A stretch of DNA of 56,100 nucleotides, from contig JAEKKN010000047.1 of the NCBI GenBank assembly GCA_019510305.1, forward strand, positions 1 through 56,100. Reading direction: 5' to 3'. Every line of letters begins with the position of its first letter. Positions within the stretch are counted from its first letter, which is position 1. Below, one piece after another: positions 24,848 through 33,807 of this stretch. This DNA is from Microbacterium sp. GTDB taxonomy: Bacteria > Actinomycetota > Actinomycetes > Actinomycetales > Microbacteriaceae. Position numbers and translations under genes: made by a program. A model generated the notes under the pieces. That model was not told where the DNA came from. It worked only from the letters and a program-made list of their open reading frames with translations, and made no database searches.

Positions 24848-25988
24848 GCGCCATCCTCGTCATCAACAGCGGTTCGTCCTCGTTGAAGTACAGCCTGATC
24901 GACATCGAGCACGAGCACGAGCTCGCGAACGGTCTGAGATGCTCGATGCGACGTACCCCTCCGAGCGCGCGGTCGCGGATCACGATGCCGCCTTCGCGGT
25001 GATGCTGGAGCAGTTCGCAGAACACGGGCCCTCGCTCGAGGAGCATCCGCCCGTGGCCGTCGGGCATCGCGTCGTGCACGGCGGGGCGCGCTTCTTCGCT
25101 CCCACCCTCATCGACGACGACGTCGAGCGCCAGATCGAGGAGCTCTCGGTGCTGGCCCCGCTGCACAACCCCGCCAACCTCGCGGGTATCGTCGCGGCAC
25201 GAGCGGTGTTCCCCGACGTGCCCCACGTCGCCGTGTTCGACACGGCGTTCCATCAGACGCTGCCGCCCGCCGCCTACACCTACGCGATCGACGCCGAACT
25301 CGCCCGCGAGCACCGGGTGCGTCGCTACGGGTTCCACGGCACCAGCCATCAGTACGTGAGCGAGTCGGCCGCCGCGTTCCTCGATCGCGATCTCTCCGAG
25401 CTGCGCCAGCTCGTGTTCCATCTCGGTAACGGCGCTTCGGTCACCGCGATCGACGGCGGCCGCTCGGTGGAGACCTCGATGGGGCTCACTCCGCTGGAGG
25501 GATTGGTCATGGGCACGAGGTCGGGTGACATAGACCCCGCAGCCTTGGTGCATCTCTCCCGCCGTGCGGGCCTCTCGATCGACGATCTTGACGCGCTTCT
25601 GAACACGAGCAGCGGGCTCAAGGGCCTCGCCGGGCGCAGCGACATGCGCGACATCCTCGCCGGGCGAGAGCAGGGGGATGCCGCTGCGACGCTGGCCTTC
25701 GACGTCTACGTCCACCGGCTGCGCGCATACGCCGGCGCGTACATCGCTCAGCTGGGCGGGGTGGACGTCATCTCGTTCACGGCGGGGGTCGGCGAGAACG
25801 CGGCAGCCGTGCGTGCGGAGGCTATGGCGACACTGGGCTTCGCCGGCGTGGAGATCGATCACGACCGCAACACGGCGCGAGAGCGCGGAATCCGCAGAAT
25901 CTCGACCGATGCCTCGCGCGTGACCGTGCTCGTCGTGCCGACCAACGAAGAGCTGCAGATCGCGCGCCAGACGGCTTCGCTGCTCTGA
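24844..25988 (+). pseudogene. ackA: Acetate kinase gene with an apparent 1-nt frameshift near 24936
   Basis: From GTG 24844 the frame gives MSAILVINSGSSSLKYSLI, the phosphate-binding start of acetate kinase, up to ELANGL at 24936. It then leaves frame and stops at 25002. The rest of the enzyme continues in another frame from 24939 to 25988 with all later blocks (VGHRVVHGG, VFDTAFHQTLPP, YGFHGTSH, HLGNGAS, ETSMGLTPLEG, FTAGVGEN). Adding one base at CTG|AG restores a 381-residue protein whose spacing fits the family. So this is either a real mutation that disables acetate kinase or a single-base sequence error in a G run. A start at ATG 24939 would lack the essential N-terminal Asn. Confidence 0.85.
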
Positions 25989-26100
25989 TCGCGCGGCATG
26001 GTGCCTCCGCCACTGGTGCGACTGCGTTCGGTGGGCGGTTGCGCGTGAGGCGGGGTCGACTCGCGGATGCTCGCCTGAGGCGCGACCGCGCGGCCGGGTC

Positions 26101-26214
26101 GGTCACAGAAGTGGTGGAATGCGGGGTACGAAGTCGCCACTCATGTGACCGCGCAGCGAGGCTGGTCGCGGAAGTGGTGGGGATGCCGGGCGTAGGGCCG
26201 CCGTTCATGTGACC
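26101..26214. repeat. Two direct repeats (~50 nt), each an imperfect palindrome
   Basis: Copy 1 is 26101-26150 and copy 2 is 26164-26214. Copy 1 folds as GGTCAC / GTGACC plus AGTGG / CCACT with a 3x3 internal loop. Copy 2 keeps the outer and inner arms with a few changes. About 13 nt separate the copies. Confidence 0.7.
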
Positions 26215-26246
26215 ACATGGGGTTACCTCCGCACGCGCCGCGCGAC

Positions 26247-26252
26247 TACGCT
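26247..26252 (+). promoter_or_regulatory. -10 box before the HAD/GH65 operon
   Basis: TACGCT; RNA would start near 26259, giving a leader of about 50 nt with GGAGG (26299-26303) as ribosome site. Confidence 0.4.
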
Positions 26253-26308
26253 TGCACCGTGGCACGGAGAGGTGCCGAACCCCCCTCGTCCTTCTCCCGG
26301 AGGTTCCT

Positions 26309-27073
26309 GTGCCTGACGCTCTTCCCGATCTGCTCGGCGCCGAGGGCGTGCTCTTCGATCTCGACGGTGTGCTCACGCCCACTGCCGAGGTGCACATGCG
26401 AGCGTGGAAGGCCGTCTTCGACGACGTCTTCGCCGCCTGGCAGATCGAGCCCGCCTACACGGATGCCGACTACTACGACTACGTCGACGGCAAGAAGCGC
26501 TACGACGGCGTCGCGAGCCTGATGCACAGCCGCAACGTCGAGGTGCCGTGGGGGAGCGTCGACGATCCGCCCGAGGCGCAGACGATCTGCGGCATCGGCA
26601 ATCGCAAGAACGCCGCCTTCGCCGCCTCGTTGCGCAGCCAGGGCATCGCCCCCTATCCCGGTTCGCTCGCGCTCCTCGAGAAGCTGCGCTCGGCCGGGGT
26701 GCCGCTCGGCGTCGTCTCCAGCTCCAAGAACGCCGAGGAGGTGCTGGCCGCTGCCGGCATCCGTTCGTTCTTCTCCGTCGTCGTCGACGGAGTGGTCGCC
26801 GAGAACGACGGGCTCGCATCGAAACCCGCCCCCGACATGTTCGCCGCCGGCGCCGCCGCGCTCGAGGTCGACCCCGAGCTCAGCGCGGCTGTCGAGGACG
26901 CGACCTCCGGAGCGGCCTCCGCGGCCGCCGCCGGCTTCGCCACCGTGGTCGGCGTCGACCGCGGCACCGGCGCCGATGCGCTGCGCGCCGCAGGCGCCAC
27001 CGTGGTCGTGAACGATCTCGACGCCTTCCTGACCGCATCCGACTCCGCATCCGACTCCGAGGAGACCGCATGA
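26309..27073 (+). CDS. HAD-family beta-phosphoglucomutase-like enzyme
   Basis: 254 residues. The nucleophile loop is LFDLDGVLTPT (Asp17, Asp19); GVVSSSKNAEEVL is motif II; SKPAPDMF is the Lys loop; and VEDATSGAASAAAAGF is the acidic metal motif. This set is typical of beta-phosphoglucomutase. GTG 26309 follows GGAGG by 5 nt; the frame is open further upstream without a better site. It overlaps the GH65 phosphorylase gene by 4 nt. The phosphorylase releases beta-glucose 1-phosphate, which this enzyme would turn into glucose 6-phosphate, so the pair forms a short disaccharide pathway. Confidence 0.88.
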   Translation: MPDALPDLLGAEGVLFDLDGVLTPTAEVHMRAWKAVFDDVFAAWQIEPAYTDADYYDYVDGKKRYDGVASLMHSRNVEVPWGSVDDPPEAQTICGIGNRKNAAFAASLRSQGIAPYPGSLALLEKLRSAGVPLGVVSSSKNAEEVLAAAGIRSFFSVVVDGVVAENDGLASKPAPDMFAAGAAALEVDPELSAAVEDATSGAASAAAAGFATVVGVDRGTGADALRAAGATVVVNDLDAFLTASDSASDSEETA

Positions 27074-29583
27074 TCGACCGCGACCGCTTCCCCGTCGACC
27101 CCTGGCGCCTGATCGAGACGCGCTACACCGAAGACGGGGTCGGCGAGACGCTGTTCGGCGTCGGCAACGGCTACCTCGGGCTCCGCGGCAACCACATCGA
27201 GGGCCGCGGCGCGCACGAGCACGGCACCTTCATCAACGGCCTGCACGAGACCTGGCCCATCCGCCACGCCGAGCAGGCCTACGGCTTCGCCGAGGTGGGG
27301 CAGACGATCGTCAACGCCCCTGACGCCAAGGTCATGCGCGTGTACGTCGACGACGAGCCGATCTCGTTCGACGATGCGGACGTGCGCGAGTACCGCCGAA
27401 CCCTCGACATGCGCACGGGAGTGCTCGAGCGCGTCGTCGTGTGGGAGACGCCGTCTGGCAAGCGCGTGCGCATGCGCGACGAACGCATCGTCAGCTTCGC
27501 CGAGCGGCATCTGGCCGTCCTGAGGCTGGAGGTCGTGGTCGAGAACTCCGACGCCCCTGTGACGATCAGCTGCCAGCTGCTGAACCGTCAGGACGGCGCG
27601 GGCGTCTACGCCGGCACGCCCGTCGAGGCCCAGGGAGCCGGGTTCGACCCGCGGAAGGCAGAGAAGATCGCCGACCGCGTGCTTCAGCCCGCCGAGCACT
27701 GGCAGGACGGCCTCCGCTCGGCCCTGTCGTATCGGGTCGCGGCATCGGGGATGACGGTGGCGGTCGTCGCCGATCACGTCATCGAGACCGAGAACGAGTA
27801 CAGCGCCCGCACCCTGATCGAGGCGGACATCGCGAAGAACGTGTTCCGTGTGCAGGCGAAGGCCGGCGTGCCGATCACGGTCACCAAGCTCGTCAGCTAT
27901 CACACCTCCCGCGGTGTGCCGCCGCGGGAGCTCGTCGACCGCTGCCGCCGCTCCCTCGACAGGGTCGTGGTCGAGAGCGTCGACGTGCAGTTCCAGCGCC
28001 AGGCCGAATGGCTCGCGGAGTTCTGGGAGCGCAGCGACGTGCAGATCGACGGCCACGACGATCTGCAGCAGGCGACCCGCTGGTGCCTGTTGCAGCTCGC
28101 GCAGGCCTCCGCCCGCTCGGACGGCACCGGAGTGGCGGCCAAGGGCGTCACGGGTTCCGGCTACAGCGGACACTACTTCTGGGACACCGAGATCTATGTG
28201 CTCCCGTTCCTCACCTACACGTCGCCGCAGTGGGCGCGCAACGCGCTCCGCGCCCGGGTGCTGATGCTGCCGGCCGCCAGGCGACGTGCGGCGCAGCTGA
28301 ACGAGGCGGGGGCCCTGTTCCCGTGGCGCACGATCAACGGCGAAGAGGCCTCGGCGTACTACGCGGCGGGCACGGCTCAGTACCACATCAACGCCGACGT
28401 GAGCTTCGCGCTCGGCAAGTACGTGCGGGCGACCGGCGACGAGGAGTTCCTGCGCCGCGAGGGTGCGGAGATCGCGATCGAGACCGCCCGGCTGTGGGCG
28501 ACCCTCGGATTCTGGCGCACCTCGAGGGATGTGACGAACCGGGCGGATGTCGACGGCATCTCGACGTTCCACATCCACGGCGTGACCGGCCCCGACGAGT
28601 ACACGACGGTCGTGAACGACAACCTGTACACGAACGTGATGGCGCGCTACAACCTCCGCTACGCGGCCAAGGTCGTGCACGAGATCGCGGAGAGGCACCC
28701 GGAGGACTTCGCCCGGCTCGTGGAGCGCACAGGGCTCCGTCCCGAGGAGGCCGACGAGTGGGAGCGGGCGTCCGAGGCGATGTTCATCCCGTACAGCGAA
28801 GCCCTCGGCATCCATCCGCAGGACTCGCTGTTCCTCGAGCGCGAGGTGTGGGATCTCGCCCACACGCCCGACTCGCAGCGCCCGCTGCTGCTGCACTTCC
28901 ACCCGCTCGTGATCTATCGCTTCCAGGTGCTCAAGCAGGCCGACGTCGTGCTCGCGCTCTTCCTGCAGGGCAACCACTTCACGGCTGAGGAGAAGCGCGC
29001 CGACTTCGACTACTACGACCCGCTGACCACGGGCGACTCGACCCTGTCGGCTGTCGTCCAGTCGATCCTCGCGGCGGAGGTGGGCTACCAGGATCTCGCC
29101 CTGGAGTACTTCGCCCAGTCGATCTTCGTCGACCTGCACGACCTGCACCACAACGCCGCAGACGGTGTGCACGTCGCATCGGCCGGCGGCGTGTGGACCG
29201 CGCTGGTGAGCGGGTTCGGCGGCATGCGCGATTACGCGGGGGAGCTCAGCTTCGATCCGCGCCTTCCCGCCGACTGGCCGAGGTTGTCGTTCCCGCTGCA
29301 GTGGCAGGGCTCGGCCGTGCAGGTCACGGTGACCCGCGGCGCGCTGACGGTCGAGGTGCGCTCCGGGGAACCGGTGCCGTTCACGGTGCGCGGAGACGCC
29401 TACATCGCCGTCGCGGGCGACCCCCTGGTCGTCCCGCTCGCAGACCAGGGTCCGGTCATCCCCGGCCGTCCCACGCTGCGCCAGTTCGAGGACGCGCTAC
29501 GCGAGGACGGCACGCCGCTGTCAGCATCCGTCCCCGTCATCACGACCGCGATCCCGATCATCGGGGCCGACCCGATCGACTGA
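27070..29583 (+). CDS. Glycoside hydrolase family 65 disaccharide phosphorylase
   Basis: 837 residues, usual for GH65. The N-terminal beta-sandwich contains NGYLGLRGN, the (alpha/alpha)6 barrel contains GYSGHYFWDTEIYVLPFL, and the catalytic acid is Glu510 in HGVTGPDEYT. A phosphate-site region near LHHNAADGVHVASAGGVW and a small C-terminal sheet domain follow. Family members phosphorolyse maltose, trehalose, kojibiose or nigerose with inversion, giving beta-glucose 1-phosphate and glucose. The substrate cannot be read from the sequence; maltose or trehalose are the usual options. It is coupled to the upstream beta-phosphoglucomutase gene. Confidence 0.92.
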   Translation: MIDRDRFPVDPWRLIETRYTEDGVGETLFGVGNGYLGLRGNHIEGRGAHEHGTFINGLHETWPIRHAEQAYGFAEVGQTIVNAPDAKVMRVYVDDEPISFDDADVREYRRTLDMRTGVLERVVVWETPSGKRVRMRDERIVSFAERHLAVLRLEVVVENSDAPVTISCQLLNRQDGAGVYAGTPVEAQGAGFDPRKAEKIADRVLQPAEHWQDGLRSALSYRVAASGMTVAVVADHVIETENEYSARTLIEADIAKNVFRVQAKAGVPITVTKLVSYHTSRGVPPRELVDRCRRSLDRVVVESVDVQFQRQAEWLAEFWERSDVQIDGHDDLQQATRWCLLQLAQASARSDGTGVAAKGVTGSGYSGHYFWDTEIYVLPFLTYTSPQWARNALRARVLMLPAARRRAAQLNEAGALFPWRTINGEEASAYYAAGTAQYHINADVSFALGKYVRATGDEEFLRREGAEIAIETARLWATLGFWRTSRDVTNRADVDGISTFHIHGVTGPDEYTTVVNDNLYTNVMARYNLRYAAKVVHEIAERHPEDFARLVERTGLRPEEADEWERASEAMFIPYSEALGIHPQDSLFLEREVWDLAHTPDSQRPLLLHFHPLVIYRFQVLKQADVVLALFLQGNHFTAEEKRADFDYYDPLTTGDSTLSAVVQSILAAEVGYQDLALEYFAQSIFVDLHDLHHNAADGVHVASAGGVWTALVSGFGGMRDYAGELSFDPRLPADWPRLSFPLQWQGSAVQVTVTRGALTVEVRSGEPVPFTVRGDAYIAVAGDPLVVPLADQGPVIPGRPTLRQFEDALREDGTPLSASVPVITTAIPIIGADPID

Positions 29584-29590
29584 CCTGCCA

Positions 29591-29678
29591 TGTCGCCGAG
29601 ACCCCGTCCTGTCGCCGAGACCCCGTCTCAGCAACGCCACAAGGGCGGGGTGTCGGCGCCGACCAGGGGTCTCGGCGA
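29591..29678. repeat. 16-nt direct repeat (19-nt period) with an inverted partner, terminator-like
   Basis: TGTCGCCGAGACCCCG occurs at 29591-29606 and 29610-29625, and its complement GGGGTCTCGGCGA at 29666-29678. Either left copy can pair with the right one, so two alternative stems are possible after the GH65 stop. Confidence 0.6.
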
Positions 29679-29730
29679 GGTGGTGGGAACTGTCGTCTCC
29701 CGGGCCGACCGCAACGTCGGCGGCACGCCG

Positions 29731-29736
29731 TAGGCT
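29731..29736 (+). promoter_or_regulatory. -10 box of a leaderless dnaX transcript
   Basis: TAGGCT followed by 6 nt and GTG 29743. An ATG one codon earlier (29740) would lie only 3 nt after the box, upstream of the expected RNA start. Confidence 0.5.
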
Positions 29737-29742
29737 GTCATG

Positions 29743-32154
29743 GTGACTACAGCCCTCTACCGCCGCTACCGGCCCGAGTCCTTCGGCGAGATGATCGGGC
29801 AGTCCCAGGTGACCGATCCGCTGATGACCGCGCTGCGCGGAGACAGGGTCGGTCATGCGTACCTCTTCTCGGGCCCTCGCGGCTGCGGCAAGACGACCTC
29901 GGCGCGCATCCTCGCGCGGTGCTTGAACTGCGCCGAAGGTCCGACCGACGTGCCCTGCGGCACCTGCCCGAGCTGCGTCGAGCTCTCACGCGCCGGTGGC
30001 GGATCGCTCGACGTGGTCGAGATCGATGCGGCGAGCCACAACGGCGTCGACGACGCCCGCGACCTGCGCGAGCGGGCGACCTTCGCCCCCAGCCGTGATC
30101 GCTACAAGATCTTCATCCTCGACGAGGCTCACATGGTGACACCGCAGGGATTCAACGCCCTGCTGAAGCTGGTCGAAGAGCCGCCCGAGCACGTCAAGTT
30201 CATCTTCGCGACGACCGAGCCCGAGAAGGTGCTCGGCACCATCCGCTCGCGCACGCACCATTATCCGTTCCGGCTGGTGCCGCCGGCAGCGATGCTCGAG
30301 TACGTCGAGAAGCTGTGCACCGAAGAGGGCGTGGTCGTCGAGCAGGGCGTGCTGCCGCTCGTCGTGCGCGCCGGTGGTGGCTCTCCCCGTGACACCCTGT
30401 CTCTGCTCGACCAGCTGATCGCAGGTTCCGATTCGCCCGCAGGTTCCGACGTCGTCGAGGTCAAGTACGAGCGCGCAGTCTCTCTGCTGGGGTACACCCA
30501 CGCGACCGTGCTCGACGAGATCGTCGACGCGCTCGCCGCCGGTGATGCCGCCGCGGCGTTCCCCGCGATCGACAAGGTCGTGCAGACCGGTCAGGACCCG
30601 CGGCGATTCGTCGACGACCTGCTCGAGCGGCTGCGCGACCTCATCGTCATCGCCGCCGTGGGGGCGGGTGCCGCCGCCGTTCTGCGCGGTGTCGCCGCCG
30701 ATGAGCTCGAGCGCATGCGCGGGCAGGCGGCGGTCTTCGGAGGTGCGCGGCTCTCGCGCACAGCCGACATCGTGAGCGCCGCGCTCGACGACATGTCGGG
30801 GGCCACGTCGCCGCGCCTGCATCTGGAACTTCTGGTCGCGCGCGTGCTCGCCTCGGGAGCAGATGCCTCCTCCGCGCCTGCTGTCGCCTCTTCCGGGGTC
30901 ACCTCTCCGGTCGCCGCGCCTGCTGCCTCTCCGGTCGCCCCGCGAGGGAGCGCAGTGACCGAGACGAAACGCGTTGATCCTGCCCCGACTCCGGCCACAC
31001 CGCCTGCCGTCACCGCGCCTGCTGCCTCGCCTGTGACCTCTCCGGTCGCCCCGCGAGAGAGCGCAACGACCGATACGGAACGCGCCGTTCCTGCCGCGAC
31101 TCCCTCGTCGACGGCTCCGGCATCCGCGTCCGGTGAGCCCTCACCCGCTTCGCCCGCACCGGCACCGGCTCCCTCCGGCCCGGTGACGCTCGACCGCATC
31201 TCGGCGTCGTGGTCGGCCATCCTCAAGCGCCTCGAAGACATCAGCCGCACGTCATGGTTGCTGGCGACCGCGGTTCAGCCGCTCGCGTACGACACCGAAG
31301 GCGAGGTGCTGACGCTCGGATTCACGAGCCAGCACGACGTCCAGAAGTTCAAGGGCACGGTCCCGGGTTTCGGGCCATCCGATCACCTGCGCACCGCGAT
31401 CGAGCACGAGCTCGGCATCAAGGTGAAGTACCGTCCGGCCCCGATGCCGGCCGGGGGCGCACCGCGCCAGCCCTCGGCGTCCGCGCCCTCCACAGGTGAC
31501 GCGCCCTCCACATCGGAGCCTGCGTCAGCGCGGTCTCCCCGCCCGCAGTCCCGTTCCGAGTCTTCAGCGCCCGTGACGGAGTGGGCGGTCGCGTCTATAC
31601 CGGCGGCCATGCCGACTGCCGCGACTTCCGGGCGGTCGGCGGTGCCCAGCGCCGACTCTGCACCGATTGCAGGCGCGGAATCCGGCGTGCCTGTCAGCAC
31701 GTCTGCGGGTTCGGGGTCCGCGTCTGCGCCGGAGACCTCGCTCCCGTCGGGCACCGCCGTGCGGTCGGATGCTTCCGCCCCGGCCGCCCCGCGGAGTGGC
31801 GAACAGGCCGCGGCGCAGCCTGCCTCTGTCGTCGTCGACGATGCGCCGCCCTTCGACGATGAACCGCCGTACTTCGACGACGAGCCGCCATACGATCCCG
31901 CATACGAGCCGGCTGCCGTGCCCTCCGCTCCGGCGGCCTCTGTTCGGGCGGTGGCTTCGACACCAGCATCCGCTCCGGCGACAGCATCCGCCCCTGCGCC
32001 TTCTGCGCCGGCCCGCCCGCAGTCCGCTCCGGTGCTGACGGAGCGCACCCCGGCAGGGGGAGTGCAGCGTTACGGCGAGGCCGTGATCCGCCAGGTGCTC
32101 GGCGCGACCTTCGTGCGCGAAGAGCCCTACGAGCCCCCGACGAGGTTCTCCTGA
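29743..32154 (+). CDS. dnaX: DNA polymerase III subunit gamma/tau
   Basis: 803 residues from GTG 29743. The clamp-loader AAA+ domain begins [20 protein letters not shown]. Walker A is GPRGCGKT (44-51), the zinc knuckle is C63, C72, C75 and C78, and DEAHM follows. The collar domain ends near residue 380. After that comes a long Ala/Pro/Ser-rich linker with internal repeats, a conserved tau-like block ([22 protein letters not shown]), another disordered stretch with an acidic patch ([14 protein letters not shown]), and a conserved end. The start was chosen from the -10 spacing and the usual actinobacterial N-terminus. Part of the linker is derived from a dispersed DNA repeat. It overlaps recR by 1 nt. 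Confidence 0.95.
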   Translation: MTTALYRRYRPESFGEMIGQSQVTDPLMTALRGDRVGHAYLFSGPRGCGKTTSARILARCLNCAEGPTDVPCGTCPSCVELSRAGGGSLDVVEIDAASHNGVDDARDLRERATFAPSRDRYKIFILDEAHMVTPQGFNALLKLVEEPPEHVKFIFATTEPEKVLGTIRSRTHHYPFRLVPPAAMLEYVEKLCTEEGVVVEQGVLPLVVRAGGGSPRDTLSLLDQLIAGSDSPAGSDVVEVKYERAVSLLGYTHATVLDEIVDALAAGDAAAAFPAIDKVVQTGQDPRRFVDDLLERLRDLIVIAAVGAGAAAVLRGVAADELERMRGQAAVFGGARLSRTADIVSAALDDMSGATSPRLHLELLVARVLASGADASSAPAVASSGVTSPVAAPAASPVAPRGSAVTETKRVDPAPTPATPPAVTAPAASPVTSPVAPRESATTDTERAVPAATPSSTAPASASGEPSPASPAPAPAPSGPVTLDRISASWSAILKRLEDISRTSWLLATAVQPLAYDTEGEVLTLGFTSQHDVQKFKGTVPGFGPSDHLRTAIEHELGIKVKYRPAPMPAGGAPRQPSASAPSTGDAPSTSEPASARSPRPQSRSESSAPVTEWAVASIPAAMPTAATSGRSAVPSADSAPIAGAESGVPVSTSAGSGSASAPETSLPSGTAVRSDASAPAAPRSGEQAAAQPASVVVDDAPPFDDEPPYFDDEPPYDPAYEPAAVPSAPAASVRAVASTPASAPATASAPAPSAPARPQSAPVLTERTPAGGVQRYGEAVIRQVLGATFVREEPYEPPTRFS
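30927..31100 (+). repeat. Internal duplication in the dnaX linker built on a REP-like element
   Basis: Two copies of a block encoding SPVAPR-S-A plus T-T-R begin near 30927 and 31040. The core at 30942-30973 (GCGAGGGAGCGCAGTGACC, then GAGACGAAACGCG) closely matches the intergenic repeat at 38547-38577. The second core, 31052-31084, has drifted. Confidence 0.6.
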
Positions 32155-32747
32155 TGTACGACGGAATCGTCCAAGAGCTGATCGACGAGTTCGGCCGGCT
32201 CCCCGGCATCGGACCGAAGTCGGCACAGCGCATCACGTTCCACATCCTGCAGACGCCGACGTTCGATGTCGCGCGTCTCGCCGAGCTCCTCTCTGACATC
32301 CGCACGCGCGTGCGGTTCTGCGAGGTGTGCGGCAACGTCGCCGAGCAGGACCGGTGCGCGATCTGCCGTGATCCTCGGCGCAACCCCGCACTCATCTGCG
32401 TCGTCGAGGACGCGAAGGACGTCGCGGCGATCGAGCGGACCCGCGAGTTCCGCGGGCTCTACCACGTGCTCGGCGGCGCGATCAGCCCGATCGCGGGCGT
32501 GGGCCCCGACGATCTGCGCATCGCCCAGTTGATGACGCGCCTGGCCGACGGAACGGTGCAAGAGGTCATCCTGGCGACGAACCCCAATCTCGAGGGCGAG
32601 GCGACCGCGAGCTACCTCAGCCGCCTGCTGACCACCATGCAGATCACGGTCTCCCGACTGGCATCCGGACTCCCCGTAGGCGGCGATCTCGAATACGCCG
32701 ACGAGGTCACCCTCGGCCGTGCCTTCGAGGGCCGGCGCGTCCTGTGA
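32154..32747 (+). CDS. recR: Recombination mediator protein RecR
   Basis: 197 residues, normal size. It starts [27 protein letters not shown] with the helix-hairpin-helix. The zinc finger is [16 protein letters not shown] (near 57-72), then the Toprim domain begins [15 protein letters not shown] and the C-terminal part contains Walker-like residues typical of RecR. With RecF and RecO it loads RecA onto gapped DNA. The ATG overlaps the dnaX stop (TGATG); the dnaX-recR pairing is conserved across bacteria. Confidence 0.96.
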   Translation: MYDGIVQELIDEFGRLPGIGPKSAQRITFHILQTPTFDVARLAELLSDIRTRVRFCEVCGNVAEQDRCAICRDPRRNPALICVVEDAKDVAAIERTREFRGLYHVLGGAISPIAGVGPDDLRIAQLMTRLADGTVQEVILATNPNLEGEATASYLSRLLTTMQITVSRLASGLPVGGDLEYADEVTLGRAFEGRRVL

Positions 32748-33667
32748 TCGCGCAGTCCGGCTTCACGCGCCGAGGCTGGTTGCTCTTCGCGGCCATGTGC
32801 CTGCTGTGGGGCGTTCCGTACCTGTTCATCAGTGTGGCCGTCGAGTCGTTCTCGCCGCCCGCCATCGTCGCGGGCCGTACTCTCATCGCCGCCCTCCTGC
32901 TGCTGCCCTTCGCGATCCGTTCCGGGGCGCTGCGGCCTGCTCTCAAGATGTGGCCCTGGGTGCTCGCCTTCGGACTGGTCGAGATGGCCGGACCCTTCGT
33001 GCTGCTCGGGCACGCCGAGATGACTCTGCCCTCGGGTATGACGGGACTGCTCGTCGCCACCGTGCCGTTGTTCGCGGCGCTGATCGCCCTCGGGGGCGGC
33101 GACAGGGGAGTGCTTCGCCCGGCTCGCGCGATCGGCCTGGTGATCGGCTTCATCGGCGTCGCGATCGTCGTCGCGGGCCCCGGACTGTTCGGCGGAGATG
33201 TGAGCCTGCTCGCGGCCGGAGAAGTCCTGCTCGTCGCCGTGCTCTACGCGATCGCGCCGTTCATCGTCGCTCGCAAGCTCGGCGACGTGCCCTCGCTCGG
33301 CACGATCACGCTGTCGCTGATGATGATCGGCATCCTGTATCTGCCCATCGGCCTGCTCACCCAGCACCAGGTGCCCACTCTGCCGTCGATCGGAGCGATG
33401 CTCGCGCTCGCGGTGATCTGCACGGCCGTCGCGTTCCTCGTGTTCTTCGCCCTGATCCGCGAGGTGGGGCCGGTGCGCGCCCCGCTGTTCACATACGTCA
33501 ATCCGGTCGTCGCGATCATCCTCGGCGCGATCGTGCTCGCCGAGCCGCTGACACCGGGCCTCCTGATCGGATTCCCGCTGATCATCGCCGGATGCTGGTT
33601 CGCCGGCACCGGCGGACGGCTCCGCCCCACAGCATCCGCTCCGGCACCGCTGCCGCCCGCGCCCTGA
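32744..33667 (+). CDS. DMT-superfamily transporter, EamA type
   Basis: 307 residues with ten membrane helices in two EamA repeats (first repeat [20 protein letters not shown]; second repeat ends [20 protein letters not shown]). Family members export amino acids or other small metabolites; the substrate is unknown. The GTG start overlaps the recR stop by 4 nt, placing it at the end of the dnaX-recR operon, which may only reflect compact packing. The C-terminus is Ala/Pro-rich. Confidence 0.87.
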   Translation: MIAQSGFTRRGWLLFAAMCLLWGVPYLFISVAVESFSPPAIVAGRTLIAALLLLPFAIRSGALRPALKMWPWVLAFGLVEMAGPFVLLGHAEMTLPSGMTGLLVATVPLFAALIALGGGDRGVLRPARAIGLVIGFIGVAIVVAGPGLFGGDVSLLAAGEVLLVAVLYAIAPFIVARKLGDVPSLGTITLSLMMIGILYLPIGLLTQHQVPTLPSIGAMLALAVICTAVAFLVFFALIREVGPVRAPLFTYVNPVVAIILGAIVLAEPLTPGLLIGFPLIIAGCWFAGTGGRLRPTASAPAPLPPAP

Positions 33668-33762
33668 CGCGCGACGCCACGCACCCGTTCGCCCTCGGTC
33701 CGCAGCCCCCGCCGTCACGCCCGCCCACCGTCACATGCGCATCGACGCATATGCAGCCTCCG

Positions 33763-33788
33763 TAGAATGAGCGTGGGCGGATCCGCCC
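33763..33788 (+). promoter_or_regulatory. -10 box and start-site palindrome of lysC
   Basis: TAGAAT (33763-33768) gives an RNA start near 33774-33775, exactly where the perfect 14-bp palindrome GGGCGGATCCGCCC (33775-33788) begins. It would be either an operator at the start site or a 5' cap hairpin on the mRNA, 8 nt before the ribosome site AGGGAG (33797-33802). Confidence 0.5.
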
Positions 33789-33807
33789 GACATCCCAGGG
33801 AGTGAAC

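Larger units (their letters stand above)
25989..26308. other. Non-coding gap with two hairpin repeats and the promoter of the HAD gene
   Basis: The 320 bases between ackA and the HAD phosphatase contain no credible ORF. They hold two long direct repeats that each fold into a hairpin (26101-26214) and a -10 candidate TACGCT (26247-26252). Confidence 0.7.

Noticed and set aside
24939..25988. A shortened acetate kinase starting at ATG 24939
   Set aside because: It would lack the N-terminal NSGSSSLK phosphate-binding strand, which is present in frame just upstream before the frameshift; a broken full-length gene explains both parts.
26101..26214. Short CRISPR-like array
   Set aside because: Only two imperfect units with ~13-nt spacing, each self-complementary over its length, and no cas genes in the window.
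26653..29172. 839-codon antisense frame opposite the GH65 gene, and a similar one opposite pta (22523-24538)
   Set aside because: Composition is His/Asp/Arg/Leu-rich without domains, and the coding strand is certain from catalytic motifs.
30927..31100. Programmed frameshift in dnaX producing a short gamma subunit
   Set aside because: No A-rich slippery site with a downstream stem and early stop was seen in the linker.
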